A stretch of 64,000 nucleotides of DNA from the NCBI GenBank assembly GCA_029224185.1, contig CM055205.1, positions 10,493,041 to 10,557,040 on the forward strand, given 5' to 3'. Below, one piece after another: positions 1 through 13,241 of this stretch. A model generated the notes under the pieces. It was not told the DNA's origin. It saw only the letters and a list, made by a program, of their open reading frames with translations, and made no database searches. The position numbers and the translations under genes were made by a program. Within the stretch, counting starts at the first letter, position 1, and each line of letters starts with the position of its first letter. The stretch is from Karalla daura (taxonomy: Eukaryota; Chordata; Actinopteri; Chaetodontiformes; Leiognathidae).

Positions 1-2999
1 TAGAATAGATGTATTGGGAAAATTCGACTGCTGCGTCTCAGAGATACCTTTAACAACCTTGGGTGTAAACATCTGGCTCATCTCAGTTCTCCTTCTCCTT
101 CATTTAAGGTCACTGCTGACTGGATGACAGCTTCAGATATTCCTCAGACTCTGTTTTATATTGTGCAGAAATGACTGACTGGCTGCTTGTTAGCTCCCCG
201 TGGCCCCTTCTCATAAAGTAAATGAATGGGCACACAGCTTCGAGCCCAAAGTGGCTGCCAGATGAGACTTTTCTTCCCACTCTGAAGTCAAGTCCAAGAC
301 AGTTAACTGATTGTCGCGGAGCCAATCTGCAGGCTCAATAGGCGCATTTAATGTATACGTCCATCCGAGAGCAAAGGGATGTTTCACAAATCACCATCCC
401 CTCATGGATGGACCCAGTGATTTGTCTTGCCTCATGTGATAGAGAGTAGCTTGAGCAACTGACAGGGGTAATTTGACATCTCTATTTTTTTCCCACTTAA
501 GCAGCGGATTTGTGGACTCTTTCATTATGAATTTGGTTACACAACAGTGATATTAATAAACATAAACCAGTCTACAGATGGAGTAGGGGCACTGGCATTA
601 TGTAAATTTGCTAATCTGGCTAGCTCATTTCCTTTTGTTTTCTCATTCTTTCCTTGGCAATGTGAAAATCAAACCACATTCTCCTTTGCTTATGATCAAC
701 CAGTAAAACAAAATCTGCCTTGATATCGCTCACTGATTAGCACAGCCACGCCATTGTCACAGATGGTACAATGCAGCATTGTTAAGTCATCCATTGTTTG
801 AGTCTCAGAATAGGGCAGGATCGTTTCAAACAGATAAGGTTTTGGCCAAGGGATACACAGCACGTATCCATTACACTCTGTGGAATGATTGTCCTGATTA
901 TGGAGAATAAGTAGGACTTATTACTCAACATCAATACCTCAATTACAAATCCCATTAATTGGACACTGTGTCTGGTACATTTTCGTCTGGCAAAGTCATT
1001 TCAGTTTGTCAAAATCTATTGTTACTGAGGTAATGAAAGGCAATTCACGTAAATGGTTTAATACGGCCTCGTTCTAGCTTCAGCCAGCTGCTATGAGCAG
1101 CTTATAGTTGTATGTCATCCATTATTAGTCACTATTTTGTTTCAAAAGGCAAGAATGCACTGTGACTTCAATCACAAAAGGAACCAAGACCTGGTAATGC
1201 ATTGTGCATTTGATGTAGGAGATCAGCTATTCCTGACAGCATACTTCAAAAAGATCATTCCCAGGTGTCAGGCAGCCTCTTTCTTTCCTCTCTGATAAAA
1301 TATCTGCAATTCCTTCTCACATTGTTACCTCTAAAGCTTTTAAGACTTCACTTTGACCCAAAACCCATTCAGAATCCCAACACGGTGTGTGTGTGTGTGT
1401 GTGTACAAAATATTATATTATTATATATATATTTTTTCAAAATATGTATTCTCTTTTAGCAGCTTTTTACTCAGACTCGGAAAAGGGGTTAAATAAATTG
1501 GATTTTGCCCCCAGCTCTCCTCTGCTTTCCTTTTTTTTTCTTTGCCTGCTTCGTCCTTCGGCTCCTTTCATCTGTCCTCTGAGTTCATATCCCTGTAGTC
1601 TCAAATCTAGGTTGGACCCATTTTCATATGAGGAACTAGGCGAGCGAAAGCTCCACATGTAATTGCCTAACCACACACCACATCACAAAAGTAGTCTGGT
1701 TCAACCGTTGAGGCTGATGTGAGCGTCTTTGAAAGGAGGAGGGGACTGGAGAACAAACCTTATAAAAACATAAGGAATGTGGGGTAGGTGTCATGGGAAG
1801 GAGTCCTTTGTGCCATTTTTTCCCTTGTTTTGCCTGTTGATGCACCTTGTGAAGATGTGAGGACATGTCTGTGAAGTCGTGACATTTTCAGACCTTTGTT
1901 TGTGATACAAGCGGCTTAGAGTTCACTCGGCTTTGACCTTTTAATGCCTGTTACATGGCAGACTCCCCAAGAGAGGCGAGTTGAAAATGACAGAGAATAG
2001 CAGCGGCTCGGGGGATTTTTTTGAATTGATTTCATGCCTTCTGCCTCTCCTTCGTTGACAAACTGCATTCCCATGAGCCTCATAGACAGCATAAACAAGA
2101 GTTTACTTGCACGTATTTCCAATATTTTCCGCCCAAATAACCCCGGCAAATCTTATTTCTTTCCGATACGCAATGCACAACTGTAATAATGATTACATTT
2201 ATTCCCAATGACACGCTCCAGTTCTGCCACAGGGCTTCTATATGAGGATATTCTAGACGGATCTTTTTTTTCTCCCCTGGACCTGTGGCACTGGCAGTCA
2301 TTAACCTTCTGGTCAGGCAATTTGGGCCAGAGGAGTGTTTTTCTCAGGTTTCCAAGCATGGTGGATTTGAGATGTAGGTGGGGAGGGGAGCCCCCCCCCC
2401 CTCGCAAGGTGAAAAAGGCTATTTTCATTGGCCAGGTGATGAATGTGGTGTCTGTGGAGGTGTATCGCCCCTGTGGCACCCCCTCCCTTACTCCCCATTA
2501 GTGTCTTCCTTCTTCCTAATACCCGTCTCATTCATTTTCCTCTCCGCACCCTCGTTTCATTCTCTCATCACACCACTCCCTGTCACTCTCTTCCTCTTGT
2601 TGTCTCCCATCTGCTCCCACTGTCTCACACACAGAATCTATTGTAATTGACTTTATCTCTCTTTCTGTCCCCCCTTCCACTTCCCTCTCCCCCTCATTTC
2701 CTTCCTCCCTGTCCTCCCTTTCACAGCGGATCAGCCGTTGCCGGCGTGAGCTGAAGGTGACCTGTTGGCTGGGCCAGCGGCTGCAACACAGGACATGGGT
2801 CCTGCCTCTCCTCCCCGCTCGTGTCTTGTGTTGCAGCCAGTGGAGCCGCCTCCCTGCTTCCCTGCTCACCCACCACCTCCGGACTGAGCTCCCAGAACAG
2901 ATGGAGTCCACCAACCTGTCGACCCTGCCTCACTTTCCACTACTTTCCAGCTCCTACCTGGTCATCCCATGTGTGTGTGTGTTTTTTTTTTAAATCAAC
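1..2999. other. non-coding sequence
   Basis: AT-rich sequence without a supported gene. It has a (GT)10 run at 1385-1404 and a pyrimidine-rich stretch at about 2500-2730. Confidence 0.6.
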
Positions 3000-3275
3000 A
3001 TATTGTCTTGTGGTACCATGGTTGGATAATTGACACTGTTGCCTCATAGCTAGCAAGACTTAGGTTCATCTCCATGTTAGGTTTATATCCATGTCCAGAG
3101 TCAAAAACATGCATGTCTAGGTTTATTATAGACTCTGAATGGGCCATAGGTGTTTTTTGTGAAAGTGAACTGCTGGGTGTATTGCCTTCGCTGCGTGTGT
3201 GCTAGGATTGGCTCCAGCAGACCTCTGCAATCCCACTATGGTACAAAGATAATGAATGAATAAATGTTATTGAAC
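3000..3275 (+). repeat. dispersed teleost repeat, copy 1
   Basis: Contains the family core AAAACATGCATGT followed by AGGTTTA and AGACTCT. The right end reads TGGCTCCAGCAGACCTCTGC and then AATGAATGAATAAATG. Similar cores occur at several other places in the window in both orientations. The family is common in fish genomes; I cannot assign its class from sequence alone. Confidence 0.6.
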
Positions 3276-4079
3276 ATATTGTCCTCATTAACTGTTAAAA
3301 AGCAATAAAATGCATTAGTGAAAAAAGTTACCTCTCCTATATTTGTAATGATAACAGCATAATCCAATGATTACGTGGTTGGGACCGTAATGGGCTGTGC
3401 TCAGTGTTCCCAGTCAAGATTCAATACTTGCTTTAGGTCATGTCTCATCAAGCATAGAGCCGCAGTCCAGAGAGAACAGCTCCCCGGTGACATTTGCACT
3501 GTGACATTTAGAGCAAAGTTAGCACCAGCGAGGATTATTATTATTCTTTTGAAACCACAAACACACAGCAAGCCAAATGGCTTTTTAATGAGCCTTGTCG
3601 TCAAATGAAGCAGCACATCTGACTTTCCGCGGGAGCAAAACATCGTTGAAAAGCAATAGCTCCTGACAAGGTCAACGGTGTTCCTTGGGAGGTGTGCGTG
3701 GGTTGTCGGAGCCCCTCTAAATACCCCCCCCAGGTTCCAAACGAACACGGACGAAGATGTTGACACGTGACGAGGGAACGCTTTTTGTCTTTGTTCTCAT
3801 CTCAGTAACAGGAGTGGAGGTGAGGGATGTGGGAGGGGGCAGGGGCGGGGAGCAGGATAGTGATGCAGTGCGATGCCTCCCGCTGCCAGATGTGACCGTT
3901 CGCTTTGCATTGTCGCTCCAACAAGTCAGACTCCAGTCACAATATGTGTGTGTGTGTGTGTGGGGGGGGGAGGCTCAGAGAAAAGGAGACAGTGCAGGTG
4001 AGCAGAAGTGGTGTCGTGTTTGAGCGCATCAGGTGTGCTTGTTTAGTATGTGTGCATCTTCTCCAATAATGGAGTGTGT

Positions 4080-4120
<41 letters not shown>

Positions 4121-4679
4121 TTAGAAAAGAGAAAATGAAGCCATGTTCTGACAGGGGTGTCACTTGATTGGAATGTAAATCTGGTCGCGGGTGCTTGCTG
4201 TTTTCAATCTCCCCCACCCTGATTGTTTACCAGAGAGATTGAAAGGAGGCTGTGTGCAGAATGCTGTGAGTTGATATTGGCTGACTGTGTTTACCCCGTG
4301 TTGGTGCAGATGTCTCAGTGGCAATATCATTTATTTATCAGCATATAGCCCAGAGCGCCACCAAATATTTTTATGACACACCACCTGGAGTGGTCCATGA
4401 CCTGATCTTGACGTACGCTCAAAGCAGAATAAATCTGAAATGCCATGTTGTGATTGATGTACACCTTCCCATGGCCTGTGCAAGATTAGCCGCAACAACT
4501 TCAGGGTATAGGTTCACTTTAAAGGTGGAGTGTGTCTGGTTTGAAACATGAAAAACAAACCAAATGAGAGAAATGGTTTGAAGTTCACTCATGTCTGTAC
4601 GTTAGATATGAAGCCAGCAGACCAAAGCTTAGCTGTCCAAAGAAAACATTTGTAATTACCATTAAAATTCATAGATTAA
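3276..4679. other. non-coding sequence
   Basis: No supported gene. It holds a GT tract at about 3944-3961 followed by a G-run, and the (GT)n array at 4074-4118. Confidence 0.55.
4074..4118 (+). repeat. (GT)n microsatellite
   Basis: About 22 GT units with one A interruption. Confidence 0.95.
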
Positions 4680-5020
4680 ATCTCCTCATAGGCGACAAGC
4701 AGTCCCGTCTTATAGAAAGAAAATGCCTGGTTTGAATCCCAGTCAGACTGAGGGTCTTTCTTTGTTGAGTGAATATATTCTCCCCATGTATGAGTGGGTT
4801 TTCTCAAGATACTTCAGTTCCCTCCTACAGTCCAAAGAACTGCATGTTTAGGTCGATTGGAGACTCTAAATTTGTCCTGTTTGAGCGCAAGAGTGAATGG
4901 TGTCTGCGTGTGTCTGTGTGTGTGGTGGAGATCTGTATTTCCTACCTTCACCCTATGTGTGCTGCAGACCTCTGCAACACCATTAAGATACAAAGCGGGC
5001 AAGATAACAAATGCATGAAT
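4680..5020 (+). repeat. dispersed teleost repeat, copy 2
   Basis: Left part reads GGTTTGAATCCCAGTCAG, TCTCCCCATGT and GTGGGTTTTCTC. The middle has CTACAGTCCAAAGAACTGCATG and TTGGAGACTCTAAATTTG. The right end has GCAGACCTCTGCAACACC and a run ending ATGCATGAATG. An inner GTGTGTCTGTGTGTGTGG stretch lies where other copies carry longer microsatellites. Confidence 0.65.
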
Positions 5021-7306
5021 GATTTGTCTTATCAAATTCTGTTGCAGTGAGTTGATCCTGCTGCCATTCCTCAAAACCTTGTTCCTCCCTCCCTGCAATT
5101 CATAAACAATTCATATCATAAACCTCAGCAAACAAAAAAAGAAAACCCCGGCTTTGTAAAGAACCTAATTAGCTAAAAGGAATAATTTGCATCTCACACC
5201 CAGAGAAGTGAGCAGGACAGATCAGTCTGAGATCCAACAGATTGCCGGGTCTTAACAAGGATTTGCTGTGCCGCATATTTTTCCACACCACTGCACTTTG
5301 TGTCTGCAATCAGCAGTTACAGATTGAGGGAGAGAACTGTGGAGCTATCCCCTTCGCTACTGCGGTTTAACCCCCCCCCCAAACGGCCTAGTTGGTAAGG
5401 TAATTCTGCGGCAACAATATCAAGTCGAGGAATAGGAATTTATTGAGTTCACAGCAGGGAGGGATGAAGAGAGAGAGAGGTGGGAAGGTGGGGCTGGGGA
5501 GTGGGAGGGAGCAAGAGCAGAGTCCCCTTGTTACAGGTGTCTTGTCACTTTGCATTAGTGAGTATGTGTGCCGTGCAAGGCAGACACCCTGGGCTGAATG
5601 TCACACTGTCAGGTTAAAAGGATGACACTTTTCTTTGATAACGACATGTGGTGAAATATAGTCAGTGTTCTGCCCTGAATGGGAGGAAATAAAATCAGGA
5701 AAAGAGTGATAAAGCAAGAGAAAGCACAACATTCTGGTGAATCAGCTGCTATTTATGCACAAAAAAGTGTAAGCGATTGTTTGGCTGGAAGTTCATAATC
5801 AATTACAGCATATTAAATGTGATCAGATACAAAAAGCGGACACCGAGGCCTCATAAAGTCAGGCTGGCTCACTGGGATGAGGGATTGCCAATATACATTG
5901 GGCTCATTTAGGAGATGGAGTATGTGACAGCGTAATCAATTGCTCAGTACATTCTAGTGGCTTTATATCCTTTCACACTCACAAGGTCATAATGTATTTT
6001 GTATTTTTGGTGCCTATTGTAAAGGGCAAGGTAGCCACAGGAGAAGAGCCTGTGGCCAATGAGAGGACAGAGAAGAAAGGGCAGAAAGAGAGCGTGAGAG
6101 GTGCTTCTCCATTAATTATACCTTTGCAATGGAGAGAATCCACATTACCTGACTCCATTCGAGAACCCAGAGCTTTCTGTATAGGCTCGACTTACCAGCA
6201 CTCCCAGAGGAGATGACAGAGGAAGTGGCTCTTTTTCAGTAACTTAGAATTGATAAGAGCTTCCAAAGAGAGACCAGAGAGAAGAGAGAGTGAAAGAGAG
6301 CGAAGGGGAAGCTGCGTATTAAAGTGGCAGAGCTAGCTGGAGATGGTAGGAGAGGGATGCAGAGATTGGCAGCTGGGAGAGACAAAGACAGACAAGCAGA
6401 AGGGTGGGGGGAGCAGAGGGAGGGGGAGAGAATGGCAAAACAGAGATAGAGAGAGTGGTGCGGAGGGAAAGGCAGCAGGCTCAGATAAGTGGTGAAAGGG
6501 ACAGATCCAGAGAGGCAGGGGGAGAGAGAGAGAAGGAAGGAGGGAGAGAGACGAACAGAGCGACTGGCAATGATTTATTAAAACTGAGCGAGGTGGCTCT
6601 TCAGAGACAGCTGCCACTTCTCACTGAGTTTAAGACAGGGCGAGTGACAGTGACACGTCCGTCAATAGAAACAAAAACCTCTGTGCACGCCAAAAAGTTC
6701 AGATCAATTTCCAAGATTTAGCGTTGGAGGTGGGCAAGGTCGTAGATACTTGGAACAGGTTACTGCGGCCTTGCAGTAGTCAGTGGTTAGGTCTTTGTTC
6801 TCCTTGTGTTCATGTAGCTCTTCAACCCAACACTTCTCACCCAAAGTGGAGCAGATGCACACCACGAATCTCCAACATCTGTGTAGGTATGCCTCCAGTC
6901 ACCCTGAAAAGGAATAAGTATCTAAAGAGAAAGAATGAACAAGAGCCATTTTCTTCCACTGTAGCGTCAGCACACAAAACAACCTATTCTGCGCCGAGTT
7001 TCTACTTCAGTGGCACGACGACGATTTCACAAAACTACAAGAAGCAGACAAAAGGAAAAACTTGATGTAAACAGACTCTGTCGAGCTTTTGACGCTAAAA
7101 TGTTGGCTGTCAGAGCCGTGTGAGGGCCCGGCACGGTAGAGCAGCTAACAAATAACATATAACCTCATGACCCCGTGTGGCATCAAATTCTAAGTCCCTT
7201 TCTCATTAAATATTTGCAAAATGTAATCTGCTTTGTGCCCTTACAGTATTCTGCCTGCATTCCCATGTGTGGTGGTATGAGCATGTGTTGGCATGTGTGC
7301 GTGTGC

Positions 7307-7337
<31 letters not shown>

Positions 7338-10300
7338 CACTGGGAGATGCCCTTGAGAGGTTCATTGAGTTGATGGAGAGATCCGGATCACAGATTTCCT
7401 GTAAACCCACTGAGCCGTGTCACGGGAACAGGCAGTCAGACATTTTGTGATGGCCCCTGGAAGCACTTGTAAGCTGTTGGACTGTGACTTTGATAATGCA
7501 AACGTCAACAAGAGCTAAGCCTCACTGGGCTGACGGACTGGTGCTTCGGCCGGAATTCGCTTGTGATTTTTAATGAAATTCCGCGTTTCATTGCTGTTTT
7601 TGACACCTGAGGTGAAATCGATCCCGCCGCTTCCTTTAGTTATGGAGGATGAATTAAAAATCACAGCGCTTTTCGGGGGACGACTCTTTGCGGAGAAAAC
7701 GAATTGATCTGAACTCCATTTCCCCGGCCGAGGCAATTTATGCAAAGTAAATAAAAATCGAAGATTGTCTCTCCGGTGTTATACCGGCAGCAGCATGGCA
7801 CAGGGAACTGGATCAGAGAAAAATGCTCTTTCTCATCTGCTCATCTGGACCTGATGACCACTCTCTCTTCATGTCAGCTCCCATGAGTAACACTGTTCCA
7901 GCTCAAGGCACACAGTGGGTAAGGTGGGGAGGATATTGAGTGTGTGTGTGTGTGTGTGTGTCTGTGTGTGTGTGTGTGTGTCTGGCAGACCGATAAAGAG
8001 ACAGAGAAAGCAACAACATCAACATCGCTCCGAGCGACAGAAAAAAAAATGGCTGAACCCAGACAAATGTAAAGTTATCGTTCGGAGGCAGGCATGGAGG
8101 CAGAAGATCAAAAACAAGGAAAGTATGTGTCTTATAGAGAGAGAGGCCAAAGTAATTAAAAACTTTGGAGCGGAAAAGAAAACCGAGATGACAACAGAAA
8201 GATAAGGACTCAGACGGCTAGGAAAGAGACAGTCGCTGCTGGAAATGAAGTTTGAAAAACAGCCGCATAAAATCCAACTGGTTGTCAAAACATATCAGCT
8301 GGACTCTCACGTTGCACCTCTCATCCAAGAAGCTTCTTCAGTTCTTACTAGCTAATAGGGAGACGCAGGGTTTTACCTCTGTGAAGCTGTGATGAGTGCC
8401 TGGCAGTTAGCTGCTAGCGCTTAGCTGTGATCATCTGCCATTTTCAGTTTCCACTAATGCCGGCTGTGACAGGTTTTAGAGCTTCGTGCAAAGGGATGAT
8501 AGGACTGCATTGTCCTAAGCATTTTTCAACAAACATGGCATCTCAGTATCAGTGGTTTTAAGCCCACCACCTGACACCTCCAGGGGCTAAATCCTGGGCT
8601 TCAATATCTGTCAGAACTGAAGCCTCTTGGTTGAGAGGTGAGACGTCTCCAAGAATCTGCAGCAGAGTTGCAACAACTCTGTAGCTCCTTGGATAACAAA
8701 GGCCTGGACCCATGAGAATCTCTACAGAGAGCTGAATTAAAGTTCCTGAGGTGTCAAAAGTGGGCCTGGCGGAGTTTGGGGAGGGCTGACAAGAGGAGAA
8801 ACAGAGGACACGGGGAGTGATATGAGCTTCAAAAGATGAGAAATGAATCTGCAGTTGACAGCAGATAGGGGGTCAGTTATGATAAGTGTGCCCCCTCTGT
8901 CCTCAGTGGGAGTATGGTCCAATGCTGAGTTATCAGCTGCCAGTCGCCCGCTCAGGTCCCGCAGACACAAGGTGACCTTCCGTGAATCAGCCGGGCAGTG
9001 GCACCGAGCCTCGCTCTGCTGACAGTGACAGGTGTTCACTTTCAGCCCCCCCCCCCCCCGGCTGCCTGCTCCCACCGGCACGCTGCCATTATGCTTTATT
9101 CATTCATTCGTTAACTCTCGCAAAAACTTAAAAGGGTAGCCAGCCCTGCCCCCCCCCCAATACACACACACAGACAGGGCGGACGTGACTCAAGGATTCT
9201 GTGCATACAGTAATGCTTGCTGGATTGTAAAACAAAGACTGCGATTCAACGTACGTTCAGAAGGGAAATCACAGCTGATGCGACAGGGAGCGAGTAAATG
9301 TCGACACCCTGTCAGCTTCACTCAGAGATGATGAGAGGCCAATTATGAGGGTGTTTCTTAAAGGGCCAGCACTTTAACACGGGTTAAGAGGACAAAAAAG
9401 TTAAGTAATGAATTGCTGCTTTTCCTGACTGCCTGGGATAATGTGTTTTCAATAAAGCCCGCTTTTACACGGAAAGGCCTAACGATTGTAATGCATCAGA
9501 GAAATGTGATTTTAATGTGCTCAGGTTCTAAAAGATCTGCGGGGAGAAGAGGAAGGTTTCTCTTTTAATTTGCCATCGAGAGGCGCTCTCCCATTTCCGC
9601 CATCCCGCCGTAAGCACATTCTCAGTTTATCACATGAAGAGTTTCACGTCGCACCACATTCATCAAGAAACGAAACGGTGAGAATGGCACACACTTGTCT
9701 CTGCAAAGGGTGGCGGAGGAAAGGTGCGCCATACTTCCGGGGAACTTCTCGAATCTCAGACCGATAAGGAGCTGCGGCGCGATGGCAGTCGCAACTGGAG
9801 CGGAAAAGAGGAAGATATTAGAACTGCTCAGTCATGCACCGGCAGCTGCCGCTCGCTCAGTCTGAAGCGGGACTTGGCCGCGGCGGCCGGGGACGCCGTA
9901 CATTACTTGCCGGCGGCGGGGGCCAGTCTGTGCTTATGAGGCCGGCGGCCATCAAAGAGCAGCGGTGCGGGGACCGGCTGTGAACGATTGCATTGTCCCA
10001 GGGATGTTGATTAATACGAGGGCCGGCCGAGGAACAATTCCAGCAGTGTTATCAGGGACAAACAGAGGGAAACAAGGGGCCCTCGAGCTCAGCAGGGGCC
10101 CCATCAGTGGGTCCACATGCTGCCTGGCTGTGAGTCATGCGGCTGGATTAATAGCGCTGTGTTTCTGTTTACCTATGTGTGTGTGTGTGTTCACAGCTGG
10201 GATGAGGAGGACCGTGCTGCTGTGTTTACGCAGTGATTGAAAATCTCTCTTCCACTGCACTTAACTGGTGATTGGTTTGACCTTGCCGACACACAATCCA

Positions 10301-11103
10301 TTTGTTAAACCGACGAGCACAGAGGAAGAACTTCCATCACGCTGCATCGACAGAGTAAATATTTTGCCCCCGAAATGAATACTATCAGATAAGAGCCGAT
10401 CCTCGTTCGCCTGATGTGGGAGTTCCTTTGAAGGCTTGAAGCGATCGCAAACACCATCGTTATTTAAAGTCTAGACATGCACTTTTATCTCTGACAGCTG
10501 TGCGATAATTCCCTGTGATGATTATCTGTCTTGCTTTTGATTACAACTATTACGCCGTTTCCCTGCAAATGAGGCTGATACATGAAGAGCGCGCGCCTCC
10601 AGCCGAACGGTTTCTCAGGCGCAAGTGACGTCCCAGAAGAAAAGGAGGGAGAGAGGGAGAGCGAGAAAAGATCCTTTATCTCGCCACCCTCGCCGACAGA
10701 CACCATCAGCAGCTGTCACACTCATTTAAGACGGAGGCAATTATTGCAATTTGACAGTTGTGCTCGCGTCTGAATGGATCCCGTTTCAAAGGAGCAGACC
10801 TGGCTTCCTGCCTGGAGCTCAGAAGTTTGCGTCTGCTCTGGCGAAGCAGCATCGTCTTGCATGCCACCCTTTTTTCCCCTCACCCCACAAACCACCCCAA
10901 CCCCCCTCTCTCTTGCTCTCTCACTCCCGTCTTTTCCTTGCCACCCAATCTCCTTCAATTGTGAATCAGAAACAAACAAGTTGGATGCTCACTGGGCTGA
11001 ATGTGATGCGTTGCCTGGACGACGGAGGGACAAGCCTGGGGAGTCTGGTGCTGGAAGAGAGATTGGAGAAAAGTGAGGAGGTGGATGTTTGCCTGTGTGT
11101 GTG

Positions 11104-11134
<31 letters not shown>

Positions 11135-11674
11135 TTGTGTGTGTTTCTTTTAGACACTCCCATTGGGCCCCCTGGCTGGCGAGGACTGACTGCTGAGTGG
11201 GCTGATTGGCACAAAGACACTCCTCCTCCCCTCCTCTACCTCCATCCTTCTCTTCTCTCCCTCTCTGTCTCTGTCTCTCTCTTCCTCTCCCACTCCAGCT
11301 CATCTCCCCTCTCTCCTCTGTCTCTCTCTCTCTCTCCCCTCCCTCGGTGTGTATTGCATATGATATGTGCAGCTCCCGGTCTACTTCAGCTGCATAGACA
11401 AGTGGACAGCGCTTTGTCCTGCAACCTTGGGATGGTCGTCCAACATACGCGCTACGACAAAAAAGGAAGTGCTCTCTCACACACACACACACACATGCAC
11501 ACACACCGTCAGCCTTGGTTGGAAACAGCTTTGCACAATAACACCCACTTGTCCTCAAAGTTCAGACTCTTTCTCCAAACACAATTAGCATGCAGGGAGA
11601 ATACAGCTGAGCGCACTAACCTCAACGACCACAATTCTTACTTTAGAGCAGAGTGTCACACTCACACATATACA

Positions 11675-11708
<34 letters not shown>

Positions 11709-12719
11709 ACACACACACACACACACAATGTCGGATTTACTCCTAAGCGGGCGCGCTATTTTATTGCTTTCAGGGAAGCCTGGTGTGATATGCTCCATTC
11801 TGGAAGACCTTTTCCACAGCAGACATTTTAAGTGGAAAGTAATGGCAAAGGGTCCTAATCCAAAAATCCCAGTAAGCCTTGACAGTGATCCAGCTCGCAC
11901 AATACTGGGACACTGGAACAGGGGTGGCTAAGTGGAATTAATTAACGTTGTTGTTCCTCCTTTCATTTCCCTCGCCGTAAATGTCAAAAAGTCTTGGGTG
12001 GACTTTTATAAACAGTGCTGTAAAGCTGAGCCGCTCATTAGCCAAACAGGCCTTTGATGCCAAGGGACAGGGAACAGCACTCCGAGCGGGCCACGTCATC
12101 TGCAATAGCGGCGCCGAACAGAGATCACACGTTGAGCCGTACTGTCAGGTGTTTGACAGACTCATACGCCGTCTAAAATATTACAAACGCCCCTGGATGA
12201 CTCAACTTTGTAGCAGCGCTTGCAATAGCGACGGGTGATAGCGGTAGCTTCAAATCAAGGCTTCACGAAAACGCGTTGTTTTTCCCTTTAATTCCAACTT
12301 CCTTCGCTCGCGCCTTTGTGCGTATGCGTCTCACTGTCAAATCAAATCCGACCTTGTGAACTCTGTTGCTTCACTGGCTCGTCCCGTTGTTCTTTGTTTG
12401 GAGCTGGGGGAGAAAAGGATGGCCGTAATAACGTGCTATTCAAAAGCTCTGGAAACACATTTTGTCAATCTGCCTCCAGCGATGAGCAATGTGAGCACAG
12501 ACTGTCTTGCCAACTGCTTTTCTGAGTATTTCTAATTGGGTTTGGTGTGGTAGTGAAAAGAAAAAAGTTGTTTTGATGGAACTGAATCATTGTCTCATTC
12601 AGTGAATGAAGATGTTGCGGTTTACTTATGTAGTTATGCAAAGGCACGGTCGATCAGTCAATAAGCCAGACCGTCTTCATGAATAACCGACTCTGAAACT
12701 CTCAATGAATAGTTCTTGT
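5021..12719. other. long non-coding stretch with simple repeats
   Basis: No gene supported. Contents include a purine-rich (GA)n region at about 6262-6560, (GT)n arrays at 7311-7337, 7940-7981 and 11094-11144, a pyrimidine-rich tract at about 11216-11345, a compound (AC)n array at 11676-11727, and a CpG-rich segment at about 9760-9970. The CpG-rich segment has no coding frame with recognisable content. A 331-codon open frame at 10751-11746 is mostly translated GT/CT/CA repeats and is not a gene. Confidence 0.55.
11676..11727 (+). repeat. (AC)n microsatellite
   Basis: About 25 AC units with one CC interruption. Confidence 0.95.
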
Positions 12720-13060
12720 ACAATATAGTAGCTTGGTGAATAAAGCCACCTCGCAGCATGTATAAGTCCCCCGTTTGAATCCCGATTGGATCAATAGCCT
12801 TTCTGTGTAGAGCCTGCATGCTCTTTGTGTCCTCCGCATGGGTTTTCTACATGGTACTATACTTTCCTCCCACAGTGCAAAAACATGCACGTTTAGGTTG
12901 ACTGGAGACTCTAACCTGCCCCTATGTGTGAGTGTAAGAATGAATAGCATGTGTGTGTGTGCCCTGCAATCGACCTGCTCAGGGCGTAATCCCTACCTCT
13001 ACTCTGTGGGAATCTCTAGAGACAGGTTTCAGCAGATACCCACAAAGACCACTGGACATA
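12720..13060 (+). repeat. dispersed teleost repeat, copy 3
   Basis: Shares the order of copy 2: CCGTTTGAATCCCGATTGG, GAGCCTGCATGCTCTTTGTG, CATGGGTTTTCT, then CCTCCCACAGTGCAAAAACA, ATGCACGTTTAGG and ACTGGAGACTCTAACC, an inner GTGTGTGTGTG, and CAATCGACCTGCTCAGGGCG. This is the fullest left-to-right copy in the window. Confidence 0.7.
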
Positions 13061-13201
13061 AAGTGAGGAAGGTTAACTCAGAAACAATCCTGATTCAGTT
13101 ATGAATGTCAAATTCAATAAGCCACCAAAGCTAAATCATGCAAATACAACGTATTATAAAACCTGTGCAAAAGCATCTCAAATTCAGATTACTTGCCTCT
13201 C

Positions 13202-13203
<2 letters not shown>

Positions 13204-13240
<37 letters not shown>
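13204..13240 (+). repeat. (CA)n microsatellite
   Basis: About 18 uninterrupted CA units. Confidence 0.95.

Positions 13241-13241
<1 letters not shown>

Noticed and set aside
4725..4745. tRNA-like B-box (GGTTTGAATCCCAG)
   Set aside because: It belongs to the dispersed repeat copy; no A box or cloverleaf was found around it.
10751..11746. 331-codon open reading frame on the + strand
   Set aside because: Most of it is translated GT, CT and CA simple repeat with no domain; open frames through dinucleotide repeats arise by chance.
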